Shown here: in pieces, positions 1 to 7,836 of the stretch
How positions within the stretch are numbered: the first letter of the stretch is position 1
How the letters are laid out: each line of letters begins with the position of its first letter
From: Beijerinckiaceae bacterium
GTDB lineage: Bacteria; Pseudomonadota; Alphaproteobacteria; Rhizobiales; Beijerinckiaceae
DNA: 57,332 bases
Direction of reading: 5' to 3'
Assembly (NCBI GenBank): GCA_030684835.1
Contig: JAUXWZ010000126.1
Location: 1 to 57,332 of the forward strand
Program-made: the position numbers and the translations under genes
The notes under the pieces: model-generated
Databases searched by the model: none
Told to the model about the DNA's origin: nothing
The model's input: only the letters and a program-made list of their open reading frames with translations

Positions 1-116
1 AGCTACAGCTTAAATGCGATCCGCGCGGAACGGAAAGCACAAGCCCACGTTGTGTTAAGGTACAGGGTTGCCCATCAACACGGTTTCCGTGCTGGGTGAC
101 GATGGAAGGAAGATAA

Positions 117-1235
117 ATGCTTCACGTCGATATTCCTACGCTTCCCGAACTCCGCTCGCTCATTGGCGTGCGCGCAGATGCATGCGTCTCGATTTACCTA
201 TCCACCACGCCCCAAACCCAGCATGTTGCGGGCAGCCGGATCAGCTTCGGAAACCTGACGAAGGCGGCGCTTGAACAGTTAGACGCTGTCGATTTCGACA
301 AGCGTCGCCGTGCGCTGCTGCAGGATGAATTGACCGCGCTTGTCGAAGACGATGAATTTTGGCGTTTGCAGGCTCACAGCCTCGCAGTCCTCGCGACGCC
401 TGAAAGCGTACGCACCTTTCGCTTGGCCACAGCCATCGGCGACACGGTCGAAGTGTCTGATCGCTTCCATATTAAGCCGCTGCTGCGCGCCATTGCCTTC
501 CCCCAGCATGCTTTCGTGCTCGCGCTGTCCGAAAATGCGGTTCAGCTGGTCGAAGTGTTTGCGGATTCTCAGCCAATCACCGTTCGCATTCCCGATCTTC
601 CCAAGAGCGCTTCCGATGCTGTCGGTCGTGCTTCAGTGAATAACCTCACGCAGAACACGCGTCTTGCAAATGCCGAAGGTCAGAAGGCGTTACTGCGCCA
701 GTATGCCCGGCAGGTAGACGCGGCCCTGCGTCCCGTTCTATCTGGTCGCGAGACGCCCTTGATCCTTGCCGCAACCGACCCGCTTGGTCCGATTTTTCGG
801 GCGGTCAACACTTATCCGGGCTTGCTCGCTGAAGGCGTCGCAACCAGTCCCGACAGGTTGAGTGAGGGAGACTTGGCGCGCGCCGCGCGTGAAGTGCTCG
901 ATGGGTATTATGCGAGCGAGGTCGATGCGGCCAAGGCGTTGTTCCAGACGCGGTTTGGCCAGCGGCGCGCGACCACGGATATTGATGCTGCGGCGCGCGC
1001 AGCAACGCACGGCGCGGTTGAAATGCTGATGATCGATATTGATCAGGCGCTCGCCGGCACGGTGGACGACAGCGACGGTAAGGTTTCACGCGCAGCTGAG
1101 GGCGCCAAAACTTACGACGTGATCGACGAAATCGCGAGCCGCGCAATTCTGGCCGGCGCCAAAGTTCTTGGCGTGCGAAAAGCCGACATACCAGACGAGG
1201 CGTCCCTGGCTGCGATTCTGCGCTATCCAATTTAA
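117..1235 (+). CDS. baeRF-like (family 11 type) conserved protein
   Basis: This is a 372-residue soluble protein with no signal peptide or membrane segment. Overall pattern and length fit the bacterial archaeo-eukaryotic release factor domain proteins (baeRF, probably family 11), which resemble the eRF1 central domain; their role in bacteria is unproven, with ribosome rescue or RNA processing suggested from the fold. Visible landmarks are SIYLSTTP near residue 27, a hydrophobic strand FVLALSENAVQLVEV near residue 140, and a C-terminal alpha/beta segment ending AAILRYPI. The ATG is well supported by the purine-rich run GGAAGGAAG 4 nt upstream. A hairpin terminator follows, so it appears monocistronic. 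The family assignment is from memory of the pattern and has not been tested by search. Confidence 0.72.
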   Translation: MLHVDIPTLPELRSLIGVRADACVSIYLSTTPQTQHVAGSRISFGNLTKAALEQLDAVDFDKRRRALLQDELTALVEDDEFWRLQAHSLAVLATPESVRTFRLATAIGDTVEVSDRFHIKPLLRAIAFPQHAFVLALSENAVQLVEVFADSQPITVRIPDLPKSASDAVGRASVNNLTQNTRLANAEGQKALLRQYARQVDAALRPVLSGRETPLILAATDPLGPIFRAVNTYPGLLAEGVATSPDRLSEGDLARAAREVLDGYYASEVDAAKALFQTRFGQRRATTDIDAAARAATHGAVEMLMIDIDQALAGTVDDSDGKVSRAAEGAKTYDVIDEIASRAILAGAKVLGVRKADIPDEASLAAILRYPI

Positions 1236-1262
1236 CAGTAAGGCTGACGAGATTTTGCACGT

Positions 1263-1286
1263 GGCGGCCAAAGGTATTTGGCCGCC
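1263..1286 (+). terminator. Rho-independent terminator after the baeRF-like gene
   Basis: A perfect 10-bp stem (GGCGGCCAAA / TTTGGCCGCC) with a 4-nt loop starts 28 nt after the stop codon. The tail GCTTGCTTATTATA is T-rich but interrupted, so it may be only moderately efficient. It separates the baeRF-like gene from the histidine kinase. Confidence 0.7.
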
Positions 1287-1690
1287 GCTTGCTTATTATA
1301 AACTCAGATTTGATATGCGGCGGCCTTCTCGAAAGATTAATTAGAGGTCGCTGATATCACGCTCGCTTCCAGCTTTAGAGATTCTGTTCTGCGAAGCTTG
1401 GCGGATGATCGAAACCGGAGGCTTAGGCGTAAATGGCGGGCCGATGGGACATTCTGGGGTCTGCTTGAAAAAAAGTTGGTCTTGGTTTCGGCCTTCGACG
1501 ACCAATGCGGTTTCGACCCTAGTTGTATTTTTCGATTATCTCCCAATAGCTTAACAATTGTCCATTCTTTGCGCGGGCCTGACTGCGCTCTGTCGTCGCC
1601 ATTCCGTCGGTCGATTGATGACCTAACTTGTCTCGACATATGATTTTCTTCACCGCATCCTGAACGCGATTGATGTGACGGGGGTGTTGC
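1287..1690. other. Intergenic region upstream of the PAS-HWE kinase
   Basis: About 400 nt between the terminator and the kinase start contain no convincing gene. Both strands give only short open frames without family character. The stretch is more AT-rich than the flanking coding DNA, as expected for the kinase promoter. No clear operator or repeat was recognised. Confidence 0.5.
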
Positions 1691-3604
1691 GTGGACAGTC
1701 AGGGCGTAAGTCGGTGGGATGATTGCCGACAGCCGGTCTCGGGAGACCTCTTCCGTCAAGTGCTGGGCGCGCTTCCAGCCCATATGGTAGTACTGAACCA
1801 CGCCGGTACAATTATAATTGCCAACGATGCCTGGGAGGCCTTCGCGCAAGACAACGGTGCGGCCGGTTATGCGACGATAGCAGTGGGGATGAACTACCTC
1901 GATGCATGCCGCCAGGCCATAGCCGAGGGGAGTGATGCGGAAGTCGCATTTAATGGCGTCAGCGCGGTCCTTGCGGGAGATCTCCCTCTCTTCGAGCTCA
2001 TTTACTCATGTCATAGCGATACAGAGCAGCGTTGGTTTCTAATGACCGTGGCCCCGTTCGGGAGCGGGGCTTCCTCTGGCGCGATCGTCTCACACTTGAA
2101 CGTAACAGAGCGCAAGCGGGCCGAGCTGGCATTGCAGGCCAGCGAGGCGCGCTTTCGCGCCGCATTAGAGCATGCGGTGGTCGGGATTGGGGAAATGAGG
2201 CCCGACGGTCGTTGGACCAGCGCCAATGATCGGCTCTGCGCAATCACGGGCTACACGCGCGCAGAACTTTTAACAAAATCGATGCATGACATCGTGCATC
2301 CCGACGACGTCGACGCCAAGAAGGCGCTGTTCGAGGTCATGCGGGCAGGAGGCGCCGACTCCTGCCACATCGAGCAACGCCTGCTTCACGCGAACGGGTC
2401 GATTGTATGGATCAACATTACGTTTGGTTGCGTGCGGAAGTCTTCCGGCGAAATCGACTTTCTCATCGTCAGCGTTGCGGATGCCTCTGAACAGAAGCTA
2501 GTTGAGCGGCGGCAGCAGACCCTACTGCATGAGTTAGCGCATCGGGGTAAAAATATGCTGGCCGTGATTCAGTCGATCGTTGGGCGAAGCCTAAGCGGGC
2601 ACAGGTCTTTGCCGGAGGCGCGCGAAGTTCTTACAAACCGGCTTCGGGCCTTGTCGAAGACATACGAGGCGGTGGCCGACGCGTCGTTCGACGGTGTTCT
2701 GCTCGACGTCGTTTTGCGCAATGAGCTGAAGTCGTTTGCAGGCCGTTTCCACCTTGAGGGACCGAGCATTCTTCTGACCGACAAGGCGGCGCAGACGATG
2801 GCGCTCGTTGCGCACGAGCTTGCCACCAACGCCTGTAAGTATGGCGCTCTATCGGCGCCCACTGGGCATTTGCAAATCACCTGGGGCGCAAGCAGAGAGG
2901 AAACGTCGGGCAAAGTGAGGTTCGACTGGCGGGAAACCGGCGGTCCGCCCGTGCGGCCGCCGACGAGACGCGGCTTTGGCGCGACGCTGATCACGCAGGT
3001 TGCGGGATCGGACTTTCAATGCAAACCGGAAACCAATTATACCGAGGAAGGCTTTCACTATTGCTTCGACGCGCCACTTGAGCGCCTGGGCGCTCTTGTG
3101 AGCGACTCCCCCGTCCGTCGCAAAATCAAGAACGCGGTTGTGCGCTCGCTGTTTGATACCTGGGCTCGGCAACGTCCGGCGAGCGGGTTGCCATCTTTGG
3201 CTGGTTTCGACTGGGGACGGTTCGCGGCAACCGGTGCGCTTACAATCGCCAATCTCAAAGCGAACGGCGACATCCAGTTCGCTCAGGTCGGTCGAGTCTT
3301 GATGGAGCGTCTCGGCGACCACGAGAAGGAAGCGGAAAATTGGGTCAATGACGATCTCAAAAGTTTGGTCGAGGTCTACCGGCGCTGCGCACAGGGTGGG
3401 GAGCCCTGCCATGAAATGATGCGCATCGACTTCGCCGATGGCGACCCTTTTACGTTCGAGCGCCTGCTGGCGCCGTTCTCAGCGATTGGCGGGCGCACTC
3501 CATCGCATGTCGTCGGCCTTGTGGTGATTGAAGGTAATACGCGCTCTGGTCAGGAAGCAGCGAGCGTCACGACGACACAATCGTTTCGACAGCATCATCA
3601 ATGA
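1691..3604 (+). CDS. PAS-PAS HWE-family sensor histidine kinase with PAS-like C-terminal extension
   Basis: A 637-residue cytosolic sensor kinase starts at GTG, preceded by a G-rich run. Order of domains: PAS about 20-145, PAS with PAC about 150-275, HWE dimerisation/phosphoacceptor domain with H284 in the box AHRGKNMLAVIQSI, then an HWE ATP-binding domain. The family-naming residues are visible: His in the N box (HELATNACKYGAL) and W-x-E in DWRETGG. Residues about 445-625 form another module (SLFDTWARQ ... FERLLAPFSA ... HVVGLVVIEG) resembling PAS_5-type domains. No membrane segment is present. It lies upstream of a PYP photoreceptor, a single-domain response regulator and the chromophore ligase, so it is a candidate output kinase for light; that link is inference. 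Its 3' end overlaps the convergent HTH gene by 38 nt. Confidence 0.92.
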   Translation: MDSQGVSRWDDCRQPVSGDLFRQVLGALPAHMVVLNHAGTIIIANDAWEAFAQDNGAAGYATIAVGMNYLDACRQAIAEGSDAEVAFNGVSAVLAGDLPLFELIYSCHSDTEQRWFLMTVAPFGSGASSGAIVSHLNVTERKRAELALQASEARFRAALEHAVVGIGEMRPDGRWTSANDRLCAITGYTRAELLTKSMHDIVHPDDVDAKKALFEVMRAGGADSCHIEQRLLHANGSIVWINITFGCVRKSSGEIDFLIVSVADASEQKLVERRQQTLLHELAHRGKNMLAVIQSIVGRSLSGHRSLPEAREVLTNRLRALSKTYEAVADASFDGVLLDVVLRNELKSFAGRFHLEGPSILLTDKAAQTMALVAHELATNACKYGALSAPTGHLQITWGASREETSGKVRFDWRETGGPPVRPPTRRGFGATLITQVAGSDFQCKPETNYTEEGFHYCFDAPLERLGALVSDSPVRRKIKNAVVRSLFDTWARQRPASGLPSLAGFDWGRFAATGALTIANLKANGDIQFAQVGRVLMERLGDHEKEAENWVNDDLKSLVEVYRRCAQGGEPCHEMMRIDFADGDPFTFERLLAPFSAIGGRTPSHVVGLVVIEGNTRSGQEAASVTTTQSFRQHHQ

Positions 3605-3872
3605 TGAGAATACAGCCCGTGCGGTCCTCGGCTCCGGGTGAGCGCACAAAGCCGATCTCAAGGCAGAAGCCGTTGGCCCGCGCGACGTTCTGCAAGGTTC
3701 GCACGTTAGGACTTTGCTTCCCACGTTCCAGGCGGGCGATGGCGGCCTGTGTTGTCCCCGCGCGTTCAGCTACCTGTTTTTGTGTAAGGCCCGAGTGCGA
3801 GCGCATCCGCGCCAGCGTTTTGGCAAGGCGAGGCGCGCTATCGCCAATTTCAGTATCAGCCTCTTTGAGCAT
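3567..3872 (-). CDS. XRE-family helix-turn-helix regulator
   Basis: A 101-residue protein whose centre (about 18-70) is a lambda-repressor-like helix-turn-helix: SGLTQKQVAERAGTTQAAIAR is followed by LERGKQSPNVRTLQNVA. The tail (FCLEIGFV ...) resembles antitoxin-type HTH proteins, but no toxin partner is adjacent. The ATG has GGGAGAG about 7 nt upstream. It is transcribed divergently from the PYP operon across a 96-nt region with direct and inverted repeats, so it may repress itself and the PYP operon. It is convergent with the kinase and overlaps its end by 38 nt. Confidence 0.85.
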   Translation of the reverse strand: MLKEADTEIGDSAPRLAKTLARMRSHSGLTQKQVAERAGTTQAAIARLERGKQSPNVRTLQNVARANGFCLEIGFVRSPGAEDRTGCILIIDDAVETIVSS

Positions 3873-3878
3873 ACTTAT

Positions 3879-3908
3879 ACTCTCCCAAGCTTAACGCTTG
3901 AACTCTCC
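3879..3908. promoter_or_regulatory. Candidate operator between the HTH regulator and the PYP operon
   Basis: The divergent intergenic region contains the inverted repeat CAAGC-TTAAC-GCTTG (3886-3900), flanked on both sides by the direct repeat ACTCTCC (3879-3885 and 3902-3908). The left copy overlaps the ribosome binding site of the HTH gene. Such symmetry is what an HTH dimer would bind; function is inferred from position only. Confidence 0.4.
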
Positions 3909-3968
3909 AACATTGCATTTATGGTATGCGGCTCAGGTAGCGCCATTATCATCATGGGAGGAATGATT

Positions 3969-4358
3969 ATGCTGCACTTGCCGGATTTCCAAGCCACCAG
4001 GTTGGCTGAGGCAGTGGAGGGGCTGTCTCCCGAAGCTCTCGATCAGCTGCCGTTTGGAGTTATCAAGCTTGATCCGCAGGGTGTGGTGCAAGTTTATAAT
4101 CGGGAAGAATCACTACGATCCGGGCGAGGCGGGATGCCAGCCGTCGGTCTGCAGTATTTCATCGATGTCGCGCCCTGCATGGACAACGGCTATTTCAAAG
4201 GCCGAATCGAAAAGGCCAGAGCTGCTGGCGTGTTGAATATCTCCTTTGAGTTTATCGGCGACTTCAACGACAGGAATCGCGAGATTTCAGTCCGCGTCCA
4301 GGCGGCCAAGGACGGCGGCTCCTGGATCTTCACGAAAACTCCAGAGGCCACGCCATGA
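3969..4358 (+). CDS. pyp: Photoactive yellow protein (PYP) family blue-light photoreceptor
   Basis: This 129-residue PAS-fold protein has nearly the length of Halorhodospira halophila PYP (125 residues). The pocket residues of that protein all have counterparts: Y42 is Y43, E46 is E47, T50 is S51, R52 is R53, and chromophore-binding C69 is C70, in the same DVAPC context. LPFGVIKLDPQG and GSWIFTK also match the PYP scaffold. The family binds p-coumaric acid by a thioester and photocycles in blue light. The ATG at 3969 is chosen because GGAGG lies 7 nt before it and the length fits; an ATG at 3963 is too close to that site. The stop overlaps the response regulator start (ATGA). The residue matching PYP Met100, which speeds dark recovery, appears not to be Met, so recovery could be slow (inference). 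Confidence 0.9.
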   Translation: MLHLPDFQATRLAEAVEGLSPEALDQLPFGVIKLDPQGVVQVYNREESLRSGRGGMPAVGLQYFIDVAPCMDNGYFKGRIEKARAAGVLNISFEFIGDFNDRNREISVRVQAAKDGGSWIFTKTPEATP

Positions 4359-4735
4359 CCCCGCCGCGGGGCCCGCGAATCCTGTTGGCCGAGGACGAAG
4401 CTCTGATCGCGCTCGATCTCCAGGACATTCTGGAAGGAGCGGGCTACACCGTTGTCGGCCCCGCCGACCGGGTCAGTAGCGCGCTGGTGCTGGCCAGTTC
4501 CGAACAGTTCGAAGCTGCAGCGCTTGACGTCGATCTCGCCGGCGAAAAGATTTGGCCGGTGGCTGAGGCTCTCCTTATGCGGGGGATTCCCATTGTATTC
4601 TTGTCTGGATTTTCGGCGCGGCTCGATCCGCAACCGGTGCAGGCGAAGGTTCTTTACATCGACAAGCCGATCGATCCTTCAATGCTGCTGGAAGCATTGG
4701 AAAGCGTGATTCAGGCGCCCGCTCAACGCAAATGA
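4355..4735 (+). CDS. Single-domain response regulator
   Basis: A 126-residue receiver domain with no output domain. The acidic pair is in AEDE (residues 12-15), the phosphoacceptor is D58 in AALDVDLAG, S84 sits in the FLSGF strand and the conserved lysine is K104 in IDKP. The FLSGF segment recalls the single-domain regulators that work with HWE kinases in alphaproteobacteria. Its ATG overlaps the PYP stop by 4 nt, so the two are translationally coupled, and the ligase follows after 9 nt. The likely role is phosphoryl transfer between the neighbouring HWE kinase and a downstream target, possibly under PYP control; this is inferred from position. Confidence 0.92.
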   Translation: MTPPRGPRILLAEDEALIALDLQDILEGAGYTVVGPADRVSSALVLASSEQFEAAALDVDLAGEKIWPVAEALLMRGIPIVFLSGFSARLDPQPVQAKVLYIDKPIDPSMLLEALESVIQAPAQRK

Positions 4736-4744
4736 TAATCTAAC

Positions 4745-5938
4745 ATGGCAAATAGCTCTGATTGCTTTGCCGCCCTCTCGTCATGGCCTCATAGCGCAGC
4801 CTTTGCGCGCTTCGTTTCAGACTTGCTCACTGACGCCATTGCGCAGCTGCGCCCCGGAAGACCAAGCATCGCAAACAGGTTGGCGCCTGACTTTCTCGAT
4901 TTAGATTCACTTGAGAGGTTTACCGTGGCGGTTGCGATGGCGGAGGCTTTGCAATTGCCCCACATCGCAAGCTTGCAGGTGATGACGGGACTCGACAACT
5001 GGATCTGCGAGGCGCGTCGAAGCATTTCGAGCAGCACAGGCGACGTTGGCTTTCGCACCTCGGGCTCCACTGGCGCTCGGAAGTTCACGGTCCACAATTT
5101 TGATGCGCTGGCGCAGGAAATCGGATGCCTGAGCGCCGTTTTCTCCGATCGGGCGCGGATTGTGTCACTCGTGCCGGCGCACCACATTTATGGCTTCTTG
5201 TTCACGATCCTGCTCCCTCTCAAACTGGGCGTGGAGGTCGTCGACGCGCGCTCGCAGGCTCCGGCCACCGTGCATTCCATGGCGAAGGCAGGCGACCTTA
5301 TCGTGGCGTTCCCGGACTGGTGGCGCCTCCTGGAGAATGCGACTTGGCCCCCCGATGTTGAAGGCTCCTCATCTGGCGCGCCGTGTCCGGTCGCCCTAGC
5401 GCAGGCGCACCGAAAAAACGGATTGCGGCTGGTCGAGGTGTATGGCTCGACTGAGACCGGTGGCGTCGGTTGGCGAGACGACGCCACTGCGCCATTTCGT
5501 CTGCTGCCGTACTGGGAGCGTGATGGCGATGACGCCGTACGTAAGCTGGTCCGGGGCGCGATGAAACGTTACGCGCTTCCCGATCTGGTGAGCTGGAGCG
5601 GGAACGCCCACCTGAAGCCGGTCGCTCGTTTCGATGGCGCCGTTCAGGTCGGTGGGGTGAATGTCTATCCTGACGCCGTTCGCGCCGCCTTGCTGGCGCA
5701 TCCGGCTGTCGCCGACGCCGCGGTTCGACTGATGCGACCGGATGAAGGCCAAAGACTCAAGGCGTTTATAGTTTCGAGGGATGCGAAAACGCCGACAGAC
5801 GAGCTCCATCACGCACTTGAGGCCTGGGTCGCCGAGCGGCTGCAGCCAATGGAACGACCGAGAGCATTCACGTTCGGCGCCAGCCTTCCCACTAATGCAA
5901 TGGGTAAGAGTGCTGACTGGCTGATCGCTCAATCATAA
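4745..5938 (+). CDS. AMP-forming acyl-CoA ligase, probable p-coumarate:CoA ligase for PYP chromophore
   Basis: A 397-residue member of the ANL (adenylate-forming) superfamily, shorter than usual 4-coumarate:CoA ligases but like the compact ligases found beside pyp genes. Motifs: phosphate loop RTSGSTGARK near residue 102, A5-type EVYGSTETGG near 232, GGVNVYPDAV in the hinge region near 305, and the C-terminal lysine in NAMGKSADW. An N-terminal segment contains DLDSLERF (52-59), which resembles an acyl-carrier DSL motif. The gene is the third in the PYP operon, so the predicted reaction is ATP-dependent activation of p-coumaric acid to its CoA thioester for transfer to PYP C70. No clear Shine-Dalgarno is seen, so coupling to the upstream gene is likely. 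Another aryl acid substrate cannot be excluded. Confidence 0.82.
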   Translation: MANSSDCFAALSSWPHSAAFARFVSDLLTDAIAQLRPGRPSIANRLAPDFLDLDSLERFTVAVAMAEALQLPHIASLQVMTGLDNWICEARRSISSSTGDVGFRTSGSTGARKFTVHNFDALAQEIGCLSAVFSDRARIVSLVPAHHIYGFLFTILLPLKLGVEVVDARSQAPATVHSMAKAGDLIVAFPDWWRLLENATWPPDVEGSSSGAPCPVALAQAHRKNGLRLVEVYGSTETGGVGWRDDATAPFRLLPYWERDGDDAVRKLVRGAMKRYALPDLVSWSGNAHLKPVARFDGAVQVGGVNVYPDAVRAALLAHPAVADAAVRLMRPDEGQRLKAFIVSRDAKTPTDELHHALEAWVAERLQPMERPRAFTFGASLPTNAMGKSADWLIAQS

Positions 5939-6050
5939 TAGGGCTACGTCTAGGCTGCCAACGCGCCTGAGCATATTGCTTGAACGTCGACTGATGCTGC
6001 CCCGACGCATTTCAGCAAAGGGTGGGCAAAGCCAGGTTCCAGAAAAATAT

Positions 6051-6126
6051 TGGCTCCCCGAGCAGGGCTCGAACCTGCGACAATTCGATTAACAGTCGAA
6101 TGCTCTACCAGCTGAGCTATCGGGGA
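6051..6126 (-). tRNA. tRNA-Asn (GTT)
   Basis: On the minus strand the sequence folds as a 76-nt cloverleaf. The acceptor stem is TCCCCGA/TCGGGGA with discriminator G and encoded CCA. The D arm is TAGCTCAGC..GGTAGAGC, the anticodon loop CTGTTAA gives GTT, and the T arm contains GGTTCGAGCC. Confidence 0.97.
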
Positions 6127-6280
6127 ATGCGCCGAAGCGACGGAGGGGCGTATAACAAGCTCCGCCTCGTTTGGGAAGCCCATTTCGAACTTCCTGTTTT
6201 AGATGTGTCGATTGACGTGATCGTCCTTGCGGCGCGACGGTCCGGTTGCTATGAGCGGGCCGTCGGGTTTCAACCCGTGG

Positions 6281-6354
6281 GGCCTCGTGGCGGAGTGGCT
6301 ACGCAGAGGACTGCAAATCCTTGCACCCCGGTTCGATTCCGGGCGAGGCCTCCA
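6281..6354 (+). tRNA. tRNA-Cys (GCA)
   Basis: A 74-nt cloverleaf has acceptor stem GGCCTCG/CGAGGCC, anticodon loop ACTGCAAAT giving GCA, T arm CCCGGTTCGATTCCGGG, discriminator T and encoded CCA. It lies about 150 nt from the opposite-strand tRNA-Asn. Confidence 0.97.
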
Positions 6355-6454
6355 AAATCTTCCGTTGAGATCATTCCGGCGGGCGCTTGTTAAGCTGCAC
6401 CACCAAAGGCGCCGACGACCCGATTCGGGCCGCCGGCGAAATTCTCAGTCGATT

Positions 6455-6658
6455 TTACCACTTCGAGTTTTTGAACCAGCCGTCGACTTCATCGCGCGCC
6501 TTGTCCTTCTCGTAGCCGTAACGCTCCTGGAGGGCGCCTTCCAGCTGATCGCGCTTGCCGCTCATACGGTCCAGATCGTCGTCAGTGAGCTTGCCCCACT
6601 GCTCCTTGATCTTGCCTTTGACCTGCTTCCAATTGCCTTCAACGCGGTCCCAATCCAT
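6455..6658 (-). CDS. CsbD family stress-associated protein
   Basis: A 67-residue, highly charged small protein that matches the CsbD family: it begins MDWDRVEGNWKQVKGKIKEQ and continues with GKLTDDDLD and RDQLEG. The family is induced by general stress in many bacteria but has no known biochemical role. The start at 6658 is chosen because the family begins with this motif and GGAG lies just upstream. It stands alone between tRNA-Cys and the amidohydrolase. Confidence 0.92.
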   Translation of the reverse strand: MDWDRVEGNWKQVKGKIKEQWGKLTDDDLDRMSGKRDQLEGALQERYGYEKDKARDEVDGWFKNSKW

Positions 6659-6797
6659 CGGAAGTCTCCATTGTCGCGAACAGGGAGTCACTCCCGTAGC
6701 GTCGCGTGCTGGCGCGAAATTGCGCGCGCCATGCCGCTGCGGGCTCGTTGACTCAATGCGTATGGAGGAAGGCCGTTCCGCAGCTCTGCGGACGGGA

Positions 6798-7760
6798 TCA
6801 GATCCTCAGCAGCCTCTTCGCGTTGCCGCTCGCCAATGAAGCCTTGTCGGCTTCGCTCATGTCGAGGCCGACAATCCATTCGACGCCCGGCTTGTTGGCG
6901 ACGAACGGATAGTCGATCGAGAACATGATGCGATCGAGCCCAAGTTCCGCGATGGAGCATTGCAGGGCGGGGGTGGAGAAGTTGCCGCTCGTCGTGATCC
7001 AGAAATGCTTCTTGAACTTTCCCTTGAAGTCGAGCGGCTCATGGCCGGGGCGCGACAGCGCCTGGTTGATCCGCCACAGCAGAAAGGGCAGCGTCTCGCC
7101 CATGTGGCCGATGACGATCTTCAGGTTCGGGTGCTGATCGAACACGCCCGACAGGATTAGCCGGATCGCCTGTGTCGCCGTCTCGACCGTGTAGCCCCAC
7201 GCCGCGCGGATCACCATCGGGAAGGCGTCCATGTAGTCCTGATAGTACGCGGCGGTGACGTCCGGGTGCGGGAACGACGGATGGAAGTAGATCGGCACGT
7301 CGAGCGCTTCCGCGCGCGCAAAGATCGGCCAATATTTTGGCAGGTCGAGAAACTCGCCGTTGGTCAGCCCATGCACCATCGCGCCAACGAAGTTGAGATC
7401 CTTCACGCTGCGTTCGAGTTCGTCCGCCGCCGCTTCGGGGGCGGCGGTCGGCAGCGCGGCGAACCCGCGAAAGCGAGTGGGATGTTTGGCGATGGCCGCC
7501 GCAAGCCGATCGTTCACGCCGCGCACAAGGCGAGGGGCGGTGTCCGCCGGTAATTTCTGGCCGGATGGCGCGCCGTGCGACAGCACCTGAATATCGACGC
7601 CAGCCTCGTCCATCTCGCGCAAACGCAGGTCGCCCAGATCGTAGAGCCTGTCGAGCAGCGGCTTCGAGCGGCTGCCCTCGGCGCCGGTGAGCTGCGCGAC
7701 GAGCTCCGCGTCCCAGTAATGTTCTTCAAGCGCGATAACGGGGAAGGGCCTGGCAGCCAT
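6798..7760 (-). CDS. Amidohydrolase-2 family protein, aromatic-acid decarboxylase-like
   Basis: A 320-residue metal-dependent TIM-barrel protein of the ACMSD / gamma-resorcylate decarboxylase branch. Probable metal and catalytic residues are E12 and H14 in ALEEH, H160 in YFHPSF, H219 in IGHMGE and D283 in SIDYPF, the same layout as gamma-resorcylate decarboxylase. ITTSGNF near 255 is also typical. Family members decarboxylate or hydrate hydroxybenzoates and related acids in the cytosol; the substrate here is unknown. The ATG has AGGAAA 7 nt upstream. It is a single gene followed by CsbD on the same strand, and no aromatic-degradation genes surround it. Confidence 0.85.
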   Translation of the reverse strand: MAARPFPVIALEEHYWDAELVAQLTGAEGSRSKPLLDRLYDLGDLRLREMDEAGVDIQVLSHGAPSGQKLPADTAPRLVRGVNDRLAAAIAKHPTRFRGFAALPTAAPEAAADELERSVKDLNFVGAMVHGLTNGEFLDLPKYWPIFARAEALDVPIYFHPSFPHPDVTAAYYQDYMDAFPMVIRAAWGYTVETATQAIRLILSGVFDQHPNLKIVIGHMGETLPFLLWRINQALSRPGHEPLDFKGKFKKHFWITTSGNFSTPALQCSIAELGLDRIMFSIDYPFVANKPGVEWIVGLDMSEADKASLASGNAKRLLRI

Positions 7761-7836
7761 GGTGCGTTTCCTTGTTCGTGTCCTCTATGGGAGCTGCGAA
7801 CATAGACCACCGGGGCAGGGCAGGCGAGACGGAGGC

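Noticed and set aside
1398-1643. Small gene of 81 codons before the PAS-HWE kinase
   Set aside because: The sequence has no family character, poor start context and lies in the AT-rich promoter region.
3567-3872. Toxin-antitoxin pair including the HTH protein
   Set aside because: The HTH sequence resembles antitoxins, but no RelE/HigB-like toxin gene lies upstream or downstream.
6051-6354. tRNA-Asn/tRNA-Cys pair as the edge of a PYP island
   Set aside because: No integrase, direct repeat or transposon remnant was seen on either side of the PYP cluster.
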